From the IMG/VR virus record IMGVR_UViG_3300028193_000001, positions 1-42,556 of that record: a DNA stretch of 42,556 nucleotides, one strand, 5' to 3'. How positions within the stretch are numbered: position 1 is the first letter of the stretch; each line of letters begins with the position of its first letter. The DNA is from a virus. Positions 31,372 through 39,305 of the stretch are shown here, piece by piece. The notes under the pieces were generated by a model. The model was not told the origin of the DNA. It did no database searches and saw only the letters and a list, made by a program, of their open reading frames with translations. The position numbers and the translations under genes are program-made.

Positions 31372-31455
31372 TAACCACGAAAAACACGAAAAGACATGAA
31401 AAAGAAAAGAGAATTTTATAATGAAGATAAGGGTTCACGCGGAGCACGCAGAGTA
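31372..31455 (+). repeat. Repeat cluster (families E and D)
   Basis: ACCACGAAAAACACGAAAAG (E) and GTTCACGCGGAGCACGCAG (D) lie before a small gene. Confidence 0.85.
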
Positions 31456-31496
31456 AGAAAATTTTGTAATGAAGAAAAAAAAACAGGAGAATAAAA

Positions 31497-31778
31497 ATGA
31501 AGAAGTTTGTTAAGGTTTTTTATTTGCAGGGGAATGGAGAGCAAGAGTTTTTTATGCCAGTTGGTGCGGAAATATTAACAGTTCAAGTACGCATTGACGG
31601 AGGACCTTGTATTTGCGTTTCATATACTCCAAGCAATGCAGTAGAAAAAAGACGATTTTACGTTATTCCTGATAATGGTGAAATTGACTGTGATAAAGCA
31701 AAAGAAATAAAATATATAGGTTCATTCCAACTTGTATATTATATCAATTGTCATGTTTTTGAGCTTATTGGAGAGTGA
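31497..31778 (+). CDS. Hypothetical protein
   Basis: This 93-aa beta-rich protein (FVKVFYLQGNGEQEFFMPVG; VRIDGGPCICVSYTPSN) has a clear ribosome site (AGGAG). It may be part of the small-gene early block. No family is recognised. Confidence 0.6.
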   Translation: MKKFVKVFYLQGNGEQEFFMPVGAEILTVQVRIDGGPCICVSYTPSNAVEKRRFYVIPDNGEIDCDKAKEIKYIGSFQLVYYINCHVFELIGE

Positions 31779-31784
31779 GGTAAA

Positions 31785-31946
31785 ATGAATGAAAAAATAG
31801 TTAAATATGAGCGCACGATCGTGAAGAAATATGTGCAACAGCTTTTGTCAAACATGGGATTTTTCGACAGGATCAGGTTTGTATTCCTGGGCGATTATTA
31901 CAAGCCAATGCGCAGAACCGACCATAAACTGAAGGAGAAAAAATGA
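31785..31946 (+). CDS. Small basic protein
   Basis: This 53-aa frame (MNEKIVKYERTIVKKYVQQL...) starts after GAGGTAAA and overlaps the next gene by ATGA. It is rich in Lys, Arg and Tyr (FLGDYYKPMRRTDHKL). The function is unknown; the tight spacing on both sides supports it as real. Confidence 0.6.
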   Translation: MNEKIVKYERTIVKKYVQQLLSNMGFFDRIRFVFLGDYYKPMRRTDHKLKEKK

Positions 31947-32134
31947 AAGTTTGTGTGATTAAAAGCGGTGATAGATATTTTATGAGATTTGTGCTGAATA
32001 GTCATAGTCCAGAGGTTAGTGGCGATCCGAAAAATGCATGTAGATTATCAATGTCGAATGCAAAAAGGGTGAAGAGGAGAATGAAAAAAGCGGGGATCTC
32101 ATCAGAAATAATTGTTATTGGAGAATCGAAATAA
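31943..32134 (+). CDS. Small basic protein
   Basis: This 63-aa protein (MKVCVIKSGDRYFMRFVLNS...) has a strand-rich start and a basic helix (NAKRVKRRMKKAGISSE). It could bind nucleic acid. It overlaps both neighbours by 4 and 1 bp. The family is unknown. Confidence 0.6.
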   Translation: MKVCVIKSGDRYFMRFVLNSHSPEVSGDPKNACRLSMSNAKRVKRRMKKAGISSEIIVIGESK

Positions 32135-32460
32135 TGGCAGATAAGCTAAATGCAGGATGGACACAAAAATACGAAGAAGGCATGGAAAGGATACATGTGA
32201 ACGAAAATAAATGCAGGGTAGTCATCATCCGAGGACCGAGCATTAAGCCGAATCCGGTGTTGCAGAAATACGAAGTTGAGTATGCGATTGTGCCTCAAGG
32301 TGAGATTCATGACGAGAAGAAGCACCCCCTGAAGATCAAATTTTTCACACACAAAAAAGAGGCATTGAACTGGATTGAAGAAGTGGGAGAAGAGTTCACG
32401 CATCCGCCTTCATTGCATTACGGAGTGACAGGCGAAAAAGAAAAGAAAATTTTAAAATGA
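32134..32460 (+). CDS. Hypothetical protein with repeat-derived C-terminus
   Basis: This 108-aa protein has a body of about 87 residues (GWTQKYEEGMERIHVNENKC; RVVIIRGPSIKPNP). The last about 20 residues (EEFTHPPSLHYGVTGEKEKK) come from a family-G repeat read in the same frame as in the 29565 gene. The original stop seems to have been lost or moved. Confidence 0.6.
   Translation: MADKLNAGWTQKYEEGMERIHVNENKCRVVIIRGPSIKPNPVLQKYEVEYAIVPQGEIHDEKKHPLKIKFFTHKKEALNWIEEVGEEFTHPPSLHYGVTGEKEKKILK
32393..32432 (+). repeat. Family G repeat in a coding 3' end
   Basis: GAGTTCACGCATCCGCCTTC and GTGACAGGCG, translated as the tail of the gene above. Confidence 0.85.
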
Positions 32461-32477
32461 AGAAAAAAAAATATAAT

Positions 32478-32534
32478 ATTAATTTTCTCATCTTCCTCTG
32501 CGGTTTTTCTTTGCGGACTCTGCGTGAAAGGTCA
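32478..32534 (+). repeat. Family D repeat, complement orientation
   Basis: AATTTTCTCATCTTCCTCTGCG and TTTGCGGACTCTGCGTGAAAG. It is the reverse orientation of the usual block. Confidence 0.85.
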
Positions 32535-32537
32535 TAA

Positions 32538-32948
32538 ATGAAAAAAGAGATTTGTAATTATCATTTTGGTGAGCTTCGGGTTGTGTATGAGATGATCAGT
32601 CGTTATCCGAGAAGAAGAAAGCTCGGACAGAATTATCCTCTTCCCCCCGAGAAGTTAGAAAAGATATTGATCGACCTGCTACAGATCGTTCCTCGTAAGA
32701 AGAATTTTAATAAGATACTTAAAAAATTATACGGGCATGTGTCCGGCAAGGTTCGTGATCAGAAATACGAGCTGGCTCGGCTGTCTGTTTTATATAAAAG
32801 CAAGAACACTCCTGCTGCGTGGGGCGTTACCAAGCTGGGGCTTGGTAACGAGAAATGTACCTTTGGAACCTCCGAAATAAAAAGGGAACGATTATTTCAC
32901 CGGCAGGAGTCTCTTTCTCAAAAGCAATTATTTGGGGAATCGCTATGA
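32538..32948 (+). CDS. Hypothetical basic protein with repeat-derived middle
   Basis: This 136-aa protein has a basic N-terminal half (RRRKLGQNYPLPPEKLEKIL) that looks folded. Residues about 93-108 (TPAAWGVTKLGLGNEK) come from a GTTACCAAG/CTTGGTAAC palindrome (32822-32851). The C-terminus is Arg- and Gln-rich (RERLFHRQESLSQKQ). No family is recognised. Confidence 0.55.
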   Translation: MKKEICNYHFGELRVVYEMISRYPRRRKLGQNYPLPPEKLEKILIDLLQIVPRKKNFNKILKKLYGHVSGKVRDQKYELARLSVLYKSKNTPAAWGVTKLGLGNEKCTFGTSEIKRERLFHRQESLSQKQLFGESL

Positions 32949-32961
32949 AAAAGGAGTATGT

Positions 32962-33570
32962 ATGAAAGCGTTAAAAGATGCTTATATGGAAAATTATGGT
33001 ATATGTTACTTGCCATATTTTACTGAAAATTTCGACAAATTGATAACAGGAGCAATGGAAAAAATTGAGCCATTTTCTCATAAAGAAATATCACAAATGA
33101 CAGTATATTTTCAAGTTAGGGGAGAAGGTGTCTCAAGTGAGTATGATTGTTGTGATAACGAAAAATGTATTAAGCAATCGAAAGCAGATATTCGTAAAGA
33201 CTATGGCAAAAAAACCCACGTTGAAGAATGTTGGTATGACAACGATGGCGACCATGAATGTATTGAAACATGCAGTCAATGTGGCAAGCCACTAAATGAA
33301 TTTATGACATGGTGTGAGAGTGAATTAGAATATATTGAAGGAATAGAACTGAATGTGGACACATTAAAAGATGAGGCATTTTTGATATACTGCATTCTTC
33401 AGAGTGTGCCATCTAATGATTGTGATATTTCAGGGTATCACCAATATCAAGGTGGTAAGATATTAGAAGATGCTTTAGAAAGAAGGGAAAAATTTTATCA
33501 AAGAATTGGAAAATTAGCCAAGACCATTATTAAAACAAATTTAGGTCAGCCGTTGCGAACTGATGTATAA
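32962..33570 (+). CDS. Cys-rich hypothetical protein
   Basis: The protein has 202 aa from ATG 32962 (AAAGGAG, 5 nt upstream); an earlier ATG at 32932 is less likely. The middle has several Cys pairs (EYDCCDNEKC; EECWYDNDGDHEC; CSQCGKPLNE) that could bind zinc. A helical C-terminal half follows (LEDALERREKFYQRIGKLAK). The function is unknown. Confidence 0.6.
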   Translation: MKALKDAYMENYGICYLPYFTENFDKLITGAMEKIEPFSHKEISQMTVYFQVRGEGVSSEYDCCDNEKCIKQSKADIRKDYGKKTHVEECWYDNDGDHECIETCSQCGKPLNEFMTWCESELEYIEGIELNVDTLKDEAFLIYCILQSVPSNDCDISGYHQYQGGKILEDALERREKFYQRIGKLAKTIIKTNLGQPLRTDV

Positions 33571-33593
33571 CATGAAAACAAAAAGGAGCAAGT

Positions 33594-33842
33594 ATGCTAA
33601 AGATAACAATCGATGAGTTTATTCTGTTAAAAAAGCAGGCGGAAGGTACCATAGAGCAGGTGGTTTCCGATCTGTATGAGCGTACAGGGTACATGATCCA
33701 GCATATTGAGATCGATGCACCGATTGGTGTGAAAAAAGCGTTTGTTACTGGATGTAAGCGGGAAGTTTTTTCCGAGGAAGTGAAGAAAAGGCAACCACGA
33801 AATGCACGAAAAGACACGAAAAAAAGAAAGAGAATTTTATAA
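33594..33842 (+). CDS. Small protein with repeat-derived basic tail
   Basis: This 82-aa protein has an alpha/beta body (IDEFILLKKQAEGTIEQVVS; YMIQHIEIDAPIGVKK). The last about 18 residues (RQPRNARKDTKKRKR) are a translated family-E repeat. The repeat provides a strongly basic tail that may or may not be functional. AAGGAGC precedes the start. Confidence 0.6.
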   Translation: MLKITIDEFILLKKQAEGTIEQVVSDLYERTGYMIQHIEIDAPIGVKKAFVTGCKREVFSEEVKKRQPRNARKDTKKRKRIL

Positions 33843-33860
33843 TGAAAAATAAGGAGAAAA

Positions 33861-34088
33861 ATGAAAGTAATATCGATCATAATTCAAGAAAGAACTGAAG
33901 GGGATCATCATGGAATAAATATTTCATGTTACAACGAAACCCCGAAATATATGTGCAATAAGCCGGAAAAAGGATTTTGTGGTGTTACTAAAAAGGAGCA
34001 CCAAATTTCAGTGGCTATTGAAAAGCAAATTAAATCTTATATTGTAGCAGGGGGAGGAACCATCACAAAAAGGAATAAAAATCAATGA
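33861..34088 (+). CDS. Hypothetical small protein
   Basis: This 75-aa protein starts with a strand (KVISIIIQERTEG) and a Cys-containing middle (NETPKYMCNKPEKGFCGVTK), then a helix (ISVAIEKQIKSYIVAGGG). It has a good ribosome site (AAGGAGA). Its stop overlaps the nuclease start. Confidence 0.6.
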   Translation: MKVISIIIQERTEGDHHGINISCYNETPKYMCNKPEKGFCGVTKKEHQISVAIEKQIKSYIVAGGGTITKRNKNQ

Positions 34089-34888
34089 AAACTGATATCA
34101 AAATAAAAGTAACCGAAGGGGACATTTTGGAATTATTAAGACAAAGACATTCTGAGGATCTATTTATACCAAAATGCAAAACCGGAGCTACATGGGGCGT
34201 TAAACAATATTATGTGATGGATGCATGGTCAATGAAAAGATCATGGTCAAAAAACATAACAACCGCCTATGAAATAAAAGTGAGCAGGGGCGACTTTTTG
34301 AACGACACAAAACATAATGAATATTTGAAATATTGTAATCAATTTTATTTTGTTGCCCCAACTGGAATTATAAACAAGAATGAGCTTCCGCCCGAGAAAG
34401 GATTAATTGAGACATCAAAGAATTGTAAAACCTTATATACAAAGAAAAAAGCAACATATAGAGATATTGAAGTTCCAAAAAAATTGCTATATTACATACT
34501 AATATGCAGGGCAGATATTAGAGAAGAGCAGGGAATAGATCGTTTATATTATTGGAGATTATTAATATCCCAAAATGAAGAGGATGTGGAACTTGGAAAA
34601 AAGGTCAGTAAAAAAATCAGAGATGTTGTAAATTATCATATTGCAGAGAACGGAAGATTAAAACGTGAAATAGGTCTATTTAAAGATATTGAAAAATTTT
34701 TATTGGATGAATTTGGAATAGACAAAACAAAACTAAAACAAAAGGGATTATGGGGAATTAGAAAAGAAATACAGGAAGCTAAGAATCCAGACTTAAAAAT
34801 AAAGATGATAGCGGCTGATGTAAAAGAACAAGCCACTTATATAACGAAAGCTATAGAAAATCTTGTAAGGATTATACATGGAAACTGA
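34085..34888 (+). CDS. PD-(D/E)XK nuclease-like protein (MmcB-type pattern)
   Basis: This 267-aa protein has the core of MmcB-like/PD-(D/E)XK nucleases: Glu63-x-Lys65 in AYEIKVSRGDFLND, then the strand-turn YCNQFYFVAPTGIINKNELP. The MmcB group is linked to DNA repair. The C-terminal half is helical and basic. It overlaps the helicase start by 11 bp, so it acts with replication, or in recombination or host DNA degradation. The substrate is not known. Confidence 0.7.
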   Translation: MKTDIKIKVTEGDILELLRQRHSEDLFIPKCKTGATWGVKQYYVMDAWSMKRSWSKNITTAYEIKVSRGDFLNDTKHNEYLKYCNQFYFVAPTGIINKNELPPEKGLIETSKNCKTLYTKKKATYRDIEVPKKLLYYILICRADIREEQGIDRLYYWRLLISQNEEDVELGKKVSKKIRDVVNYHIAENGRLKREIGLFKDIEKFLLDEFGIDKTKLKQKGLWGIRKEIQEAKNPDLKIKMIAADVKEQATYITKAIENLVRIIHGN

Positions 34889-36206
34889 CATCAAAATACC
34901 ACCACATAACGTGAATGCCGAGGGGGCTGTACTCGGTGCTATGTTGCTGGAAGATTGGGCTGTGGCTCGTGGAATTGAGCTGGTACGGGAGGAGTATTTC
35001 TATAAGTCCGCTCACAAATTCATATTCCGTGCTATTTGCTCGGTTTTCGATCAGGGAAACGAAATCGATCTGATCACACTAATTCATGAGCTGAAACGGC
35101 AGGGCAACTATGAAAAAGTGGGAGGGATTGCGTATCTTACAGAAATCCAGGATGTGGTGAGTTCCGCAGCAAGTATCGAGAGCCATGCAACTATCGTAAC
35201 CGAAAAGGCAGTGCTACGCAAGCTCATTACAACAGCGGGCGGGATCGAAGCACAATGCTATGACGATGTGCTCGATAGCAAGTTCATTATCGAGGAAGCA
35301 GAGAAAAATATATTCGAGGTTACAGAGGACATTACGAGGACGGGATATGGATTCCGCAGCATAGGGCAAACGCTATCTCACACACTCAAGCGTATGGATG
35401 AGGTGGCGAAGCGGAAAACCATGATCATCGGCATACCGAGCGGGTATCATGAACTCGATAAGATGACCGGCGGATTCACCGATGGCGATTATTATGTGAT
35501 AGCTGCACGTCCGAGTATCGGGAAAACCGCACTTGCTGTGAATATTGCTTATAATGCAACTGTGAAATCCGGCAAATGCGTGGGGATGTTCTCGCTGGAG
35601 ATGAAAAAGGATACGATCAACCTGAGAATGCTCGCAGTGGGATCCGGCGTGAGTATGTTCAAAATGATGTGCGGATACAGTTTGCAGCCGGCGGATTCGC
35701 TTATGATATCCAAAACGGCAGAACATCTTTCCGGAGCGAATTTCCACGTGGATGATAACGGCAATACGAGTATGATGGATGTGCGATCCAGGGCACGTAG
35801 ATTGAAGTATGAGTATGGTGTGGATATGCTTTTTATCGATTATATGCAGTTGCTTCTTCCGAATGTATATCGTCAGTCTCGGCAGCAGGAGATCACAGAG
35901 ATTTCACGCTCTATCAAGATGCTGGCAAAGGAGCTGGATATTCCTATTATTGCGATTTCCCAGCTTTCGAGAGGTCCCGAGCTGAGAAAGGATAAACATC
36001 CGCTTTTGTCCGACCTGCGTGAGTCCGGTGCTATCGAGCAAGATGCTGATGTGGTGTTTCTGCTCTATAGGGATGAGTATTATACTAATGAGGAATCCGA
36101 AGAGCCGGGAATCGCAGACGTGGATGTGGCAAAAAATCGTAACGGACCGACCGGCAGGGTTAAGATGCGATGGATCAAGGAAAGCATGAGGTTTGAGAGG
36201 ATATGA
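34878..36206 (+). CDS. dnaB: Replicative DNA helicase, DnaB family
   Basis: This 442-aa hexameric helicase has an N-terminal DnaB domain (PHNVNAEGAVLGAMLLEDWA) and a RecA-like C-terminal domain. Walker A is ARPSIGKTA (about 209-217), Walker B is MLFIDYMQL (about 316-324), and the DnaB motif SQLSRGPELR lies near 355. The end (VKMRWIKESMRFERI) is usual for the family. It overlaps the nuclease gene and would be loaded by the initiator at 27954. It is a complete gene. Confidence 0.95.
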   Translation: METDIKIPPHNVNAEGAVLGAMLLEDWAVARGIELVREEYFYKSAHKFIFRAICSVFDQGNEIDLITLIHELKRQGNYEKVGGIAYLTEIQDVVSSAASIESHATIVTEKAVLRKLITTAGGIEAQCYDDVLDSKFIIEEAEKNIFEVTEDITRTGYGFRSIGQTLSHTLKRMDEVAKRKTMIIGIPSGYHELDKMTGGFTDGDYYVIAARPSIGKTALAVNIAYNATVKSGKCVGMFSLEMKKDTINLRMLAVGSGVSMFKMMCGYSLQPADSLMISKTAEHLSGANFHVDDNGNTSMMDVRSRARRLKYEYGVDMLFIDYMQLLLPNVYRQSRQQEITEISRSIKMLAKELDIPIIAISQLSRGPELRKDKHPLLSDLRESGAIEQDADVVFLLYRDEYYTNEESEEPGIADVDVAKNRNGPTGRVKMRWIKESMRFERI

Positions 36207-36478
36207 GGAGCGTGGAGCGAAGAGAGTTCACGCATCCGCCTTCATTTCATTACGGCGTGACAGGAAGGACGCAGAGGAAGAAAATAAAAAATTTAAAATG
36301 GAAAATATAAAATTAAAAACAATATCTCTCGTTCCCAAGCCCCCACACACTCTCGTTCCCAAGCCCCTGCTTGGGAATGTCGGGAGAATAAAACGAAGAA
36401 AATTTAAAATGAAATTTCTTTATTTTCTCAGCGGTCTCAGCGAGATTCTTGGAGGTCTCTGCGTGAAATTCTGGGAGA
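36207..36478 (+). repeat. Repeat cluster (families F, G, D and A)
   Basis: In order: AGCGTGGAGCGAAGAG (F), GTTCACGCATCCGCCTTC (G), a GACGCAGAGGAAG unit (D), half and full family-A palindromes (36327-36379), then CTCAGCGGTCTCAGCGAG and TCTCTGCGTGAAATTC (D, complement). The stretch is open in the peptidase frame but is repeat throughout. The gene proper starts at 36496. Confidence 0.85.
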
Positions 36479-36495
36479 AACAGATAGGAGGCAGT

Positions 36496-37080
36496 ATGCC
36501 AAATAAGATCAAGGGATTAAGTCAGTATGATGAAAGATGGAAGAATGCGAGTTGCGGGTTGCGGGTTGCGGGTTGCGGGTTGCGGGTTGCGGGTTGCGGG
36601 AATGAGACTATCGGTGAAGTGGGGTGCTTGCTTACATGCTATTGTATGCTGGCACAATATCTCACGGGTATCGAGTGGAATCCGTTGCAGTTGAATTATT
36701 TATTGAAGAGATTCGGCGGGTATATGGATTGCAATAAGATCGTGCATTCCACAATATCATATCTTTTCGGGGAGTTTCTTTTTGGTGGATTGATATTGTG
36801 CAAGGATGTGCCTGCACCGATTTCGGATATTACGCTGATGCTTCCTACAATCGTGAAAATTGATTATATGGCAGGGCATTGGGTGCTTGTTACGGAGCAA
36901 AAGGGTGATGACTATGTGATACTGGATCCGCTGCAGACGTTCCCAAGCAGGGGCTTGGGAACGAGAAATGGCGGGGGATTGGGAACGAGTGAGAGTGGGG
37001 AGGAGATGTTATTAGAGAAATATGGTAAGCCGGGCTGGGGGCTGGAGAGGATCGTGCTGACGGCAGTGGTGAGATCGTGA
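36496..37080 (+). CDS. Papain-like cysteine peptidase (C39-like)
   Basis: This 194-aa peptidase has Cys44 (GEVGCLLTCYCM), His128 (AGHWVLV) and Asp144 (VILDPLQ) in the papain/C39 order. It starts after TAGGAGG. Between the first Trp and the catalytic Cys lies a translated tandem repeat (about residues 17-36, units CGLRVAG). A family-A palindrome is read in frame near residues 148-165 (FPSRGLGTRN). It could be a lysis enzyme or a virion or host-targeted peptidase; no signal peptide is seen. Both inserts are unlike the ordinary family. Confidence 0.75.
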   Translation: MPNKIKGLSQYDERWKNASCGLRVAGCGLRVAGCGNETIGEVGCLLTCYCMLAQYLTGIEWNPLQLNYLLKRFGGYMDCNKIVHSTISYLFGEFLFGGLILCKDVPAPISDITLMLPTIVKIDYMAGHWVLVTEQKGDDYVILDPLQTFPSRGLGTRNGGGLGTSESGEEMLLEKYGKPGWGLERIVLTAVVRS

Positions 37081-37135
37081 AGCGAGGAGCGAGGAGCGTG
37101 GAGCGAAGAGCGAAGAGCGAAGGGGCGACAGATTT
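37081..37135 (+). repeat. Family F repeat
   Basis: AGCGAGGAGCGAGGAGCGTGG and AGCGAAGAGCGAAGAGCG units lie directly after the peptidase stop. Confidence 0.85.
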
Positions 37136-37155
37136 TATAAATAGGGCGGTTGGTG

Positions 37156-37314
37156 ATGTGTAAGAATAAAATAAAAAATAACATTAACATTGATTCAGCA
37201 AATAAGTTAGTCCTTCATGGATATTATAGACGTGCTTCCGACTGCCCTTTTTTAATCGAAAAGAGAGGAGGCGAAGGGGCGAGGGGGCGAAGAGGCGAAA
37301 GGGCGACTTGGTGA
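37156..37314 (+). CDS. Possible small protein between repeats
   Basis: The 52-codon frame begins MCKNKIKNNINIDSANKLVL and HGYYRRASDCPFLIEK, which look like ordinary protein sequence. The last about 16 residues (EGARGRRGERATW) come from the family-F-like GGGGCGAGG repeat. No good ribosome site precedes it. A truncated gene is as likely as a functional one. Confidence 0.35.
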   Translation: MCKNKIKNNINIDSANKLVLHGYYRRASDCPFLIEKRGGEGARGRRGERATW

Positions 37315-37330
37315 AGAGGCGCGAAGAGAG
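37262..37330 (+). repeat. GCGAAGGGGCGAGGGGGCG-type repeat (family F relative)
   Basis: GGCGA(A/G)GGGGCGA-type units end immediately before the ribosome site of the next gene. Confidence 0.8.
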
Positions 37331-37339
37331 GGTTGCTAT

Positions 37340-38071
37340 ATGACTCGGGAAGAAAGATCAATAAAATTCATAAAATCTTTTGAACCGAAAAAAGGATATT
37401 TTGTTGGCAATTCTGGTGGTAAGGATAGCATTGTGCTTGAACATTTAATGAGAAGATCGGGCGTAAAGTTCAAGTCAATATTTAATTTCACAACGGTTGA
37501 CCCACCACAGATTAGAGATTTTCTGAAGAAATATTATCCAGATACGATTTGGATGTATCCAAAAGAAACAATGTTTCAGGGTATTATAAAAAGAGATCTT
37601 CCACGAAGGGATGCAAGATGGTGCTGTGAGCATCTAAAGCATTATGCTAATAAATGGGAAGTTGTGGCAACCGGAATTCGAGCAGAAGAAAGCATCAATA
37701 GAAAAAATAACAGAGCGGAAGTTGAATTTTTCGATGAGCATATAATGTTTAATCCTATTTTTAAATGGTCAACACGTCAAATATGGGAATATATAAAATA
37801 TCACAAATTACCCTATTGTGAATTGTATGATAAGGGATTTAGCAGGATTGGTTGTATTGGATGTCCGATGACCGGATATAAAAATTTAGTGAAAGAATTT
37901 ACAATGTTTCCGAATTATAAGAAAGCATATTTGTGGAGTATTCAGAAACTTATTGACAAAGGATTATATCTTGATTTTGAAAATGCTGAAGATGTATTTG
38001 AATGGTGGATTCAGGGGGTGTCAGTGAAAAAATATCTTGGTTTGAAGAAGCAAATTAAGATTCATTTCTGA
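37340..38071 (+). CDS. PAPS-reductase-like PP-loop enzyme
   Basis: This 243-aa enzyme has the PP-loop S25-GGKDS30 near the start, then RRDARWCCEHLK, ATGIRAEESINR and the paired Cys of CIGCPMTGY. The Cys pattern (CC with CxxC) fits the iron-sulfur type of APS/PAPS reductase or DndC-like sulfur transferases. Phage members may reduce sulfate or act in nucleic-acid sulfur modification; the sequence does not decide. No dndD or dndE gene is present. It is the last early gene before the terminator at 38248. Confidence 0.78.
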   Translation: MTREERSIKFIKSFEPKKGYFVGNSGGKDSIVLEHLMRRSGVKFKSIFNFTTVDPPQIRDFLKKYYPDTIWMYPKETMFQGIIKRDLPRRDARWCCEHLKHYANKWEVVATGIRAEESINRKNNRAEVEFFDEHIMFNPIFKWSTRQIWEYIKYHKLPYCELYDKGFSRIGCIGCPMTGYKNLVKEFTMFPNYKKAYLWSIQKLIDKGLYLDFENAEDVFEWWIQGVSVKKYLGLKKQIKIHF

Positions 38072-38095
38072 CAGGAGGAAAATTAAAAATGAAGA

Positions 38096-38120
38096 AAGAG
38101 TTCACGCAAAGAGTGCTGAG
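38096..38120 (+). repeat. Short family D fragment
   Basis: AGAGTTCACGCAAAGAGTGC lies shortly after the PAPS-reductase-like gene. Confidence 0.7.
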
Positions 38121-38171
38121 AATATGAATGGAAAAAATGAAGAGGGAAAATAAAAAATAAAAAAATATTTT

Positions 38172-38199
38172 ATTCCGTGAAACTGTTCAAAGGTGGAAC
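38172..38199 (+). repeat. Family K repeat, copy 1
   Basis: TTCCGTGAAACTGTTCAAAG followed by GTGGAAC is a degenerate copy of the hairpin at 38248. The core AAACTGTTCAAAGGTGGAAC is identical in both. Confidence 0.8.
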
Positions 38200-38247
38200 T
38201 AAGGGCTAAAAAAAAATGTAGATGCCTATAAAATGGGGACAAAATGA

Positions 38248-38285
38248 GTTCCACAAAACTGTTCAAAGGTGGAACGATTTTTTTT
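38248..38285 (+). terminator. Terminator of the early operon (family K copy 2)
   Basis: GTTCCAC (38248-38254) pairs with GTGGAAC (38269-38275) across a 14-base loop and is followed by GATTTTTTTT. It lies between the early genes and the late promoter. Confidence 0.75.
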
Positions 38286-38319
38286 GAGGGAATTCTGTAA
38301 CTTACTTTATATCAATAAC

Positions 38320-38348
38320 TTGACAAGCATAAACGTAATGGCACTTTT
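38320..38348 (+). promoter_or_regulatory. Probable late promoter
   Basis: TTGACA (38320-38325), a 17-bp spacer, then ACTTTT (38343-38348). It precedes the terminase genes by about 12 bp. Like the rightward box it starts with ACTTGACA and has a poor -10, and the ATG at 38361 lies close behind without a clear Shine-Dalgarno. It would drive the whole late operon through the junction to 20897. Confidence 0.6.
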
Positions 38349-38360
38349 TCAATCAAGATT

Positions 38361-39305
38361 ATGAAAGCGAATAAAGAGCAGAAAAAACAAGAGCGTCATT
38401 TTTGGTGCAAGCGCTGCCAATATTATTGGTTGACCGACCAATATGAGGAGCAAAAAAAACCTACGAATGACAAATATCCTTACGAGTCTGAATGCCCAAA
38501 ATGTGGGGAACTAACAGCAAACAATCATCATTGCGTAGCTCAGATATTAGGTGCGAAGCCGAAATGTACAGGACCTCGCACAGAGGAGGGAAAAGCACGA
38601 TCCTCTCAGAATGCGTTCAAGACAGGGATGTTCAGTACCCGCTCAAGTTATCTTGCACCCGCTCTTTATGGCAAATACCCTGAATGCAGGCAGAAAACAG
38701 ATGAGGTAACAGATCAAGGCGATCCGGTTTATGAGGATACTTGTGAACACGCTAAACTTTGTAAGCAAAAATTGCTGAGGCACTGTCCTCACCAGCTCAA
38801 TCTTATCGTTCAATACGCTGCTGCATACGAGGATGGAGATGCAAATGCCTTGAAGCAATTCGCTGGCATAGCACAGGGAAGAATCCATGTACTTCTTGAG
38901 AAAATGTATCAGGAGGTCATACAAGAAGGTCTTCAGATTTCCGAGCCAAGCAGGTTTGGTATTTTGAAGAAAGCACATCCTATGCTCGACCAAATAGGCA
39001 AGTTCATGCCGATTGCGGGATTTACCAGCGATCAGCAGCAGATGAATCCGAAATCGCAGCCGGATGGTGCAGAGCATCCTGAAGGCACAATGGAATTCAA
39101 GGGCGATCCAAATGATTTTATTGGATTGCTGGCTTATAAGATGGATCAGGCACGGGCAAAGATGAAGGTTGTTTCTGAAGATAAACAAGAGGAAGATCAC
39201 GAGGCAGAGATTGTGGAAAAAGCAGTTGAGGTTGGACCTGAAGATAATCCGTTCGAGAAGCGTGGAGCGAAGAGCGTGGAGCGAGAAGAGAAGAGTGAAA
39301 AGTGA
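38361..39305 (+). CDS. Terminase small subunit (putative), zinc-finger type
   Basis: This 314-aa protein has an N-terminal zinc-finger-like region (WCKRCQYYW; ECPKCGELTANNHHC). The pattern GPRTEEGKARSSQNAFKTGM is one I associate with terminase small subunits and related DNA-binding phage proteins. The middle is helical. The C-terminus (about 300-314) is a family-F repeat read in frame (GAKSVEREEKSEK). It is directly followed by, and overlaps, the large terminase. The call is by context and motif. Confidence 0.7.
   Translation: MKANKEQKKQERHFWCKRCQYYWLTDQYEEQKKPTNDKYPYESECPKCGELTANNHHCVAQILGAKPKCTGPRTEEGKARSSQNAFKTGMFSTRSSYLAPALYGKYPECRQKTDEVTDQGDPVYEDTCEHAKLCKQKLLRHCPHQLNLIVQYAAAYEDGDANALKQFAGIAQGRIHVLLEKMYQEVIQEGLQISEPSRFGILKKAHPMLDQIGKFMPIAGFTSDQQQMNPKSQPDGAEHPEGTMEFKGDPNDFIGLLAYKMDQARAKMKVVSEDKQEEDHEAEIVEKAVEVGPEDNPFEKRGAKSVEREEKSEK

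Noticed and set aside
38172-38199. First family-K copy as a terminator
   Set aside because: The stem is imperfect and not followed by a T run; only the copy at 38248 qualifies.
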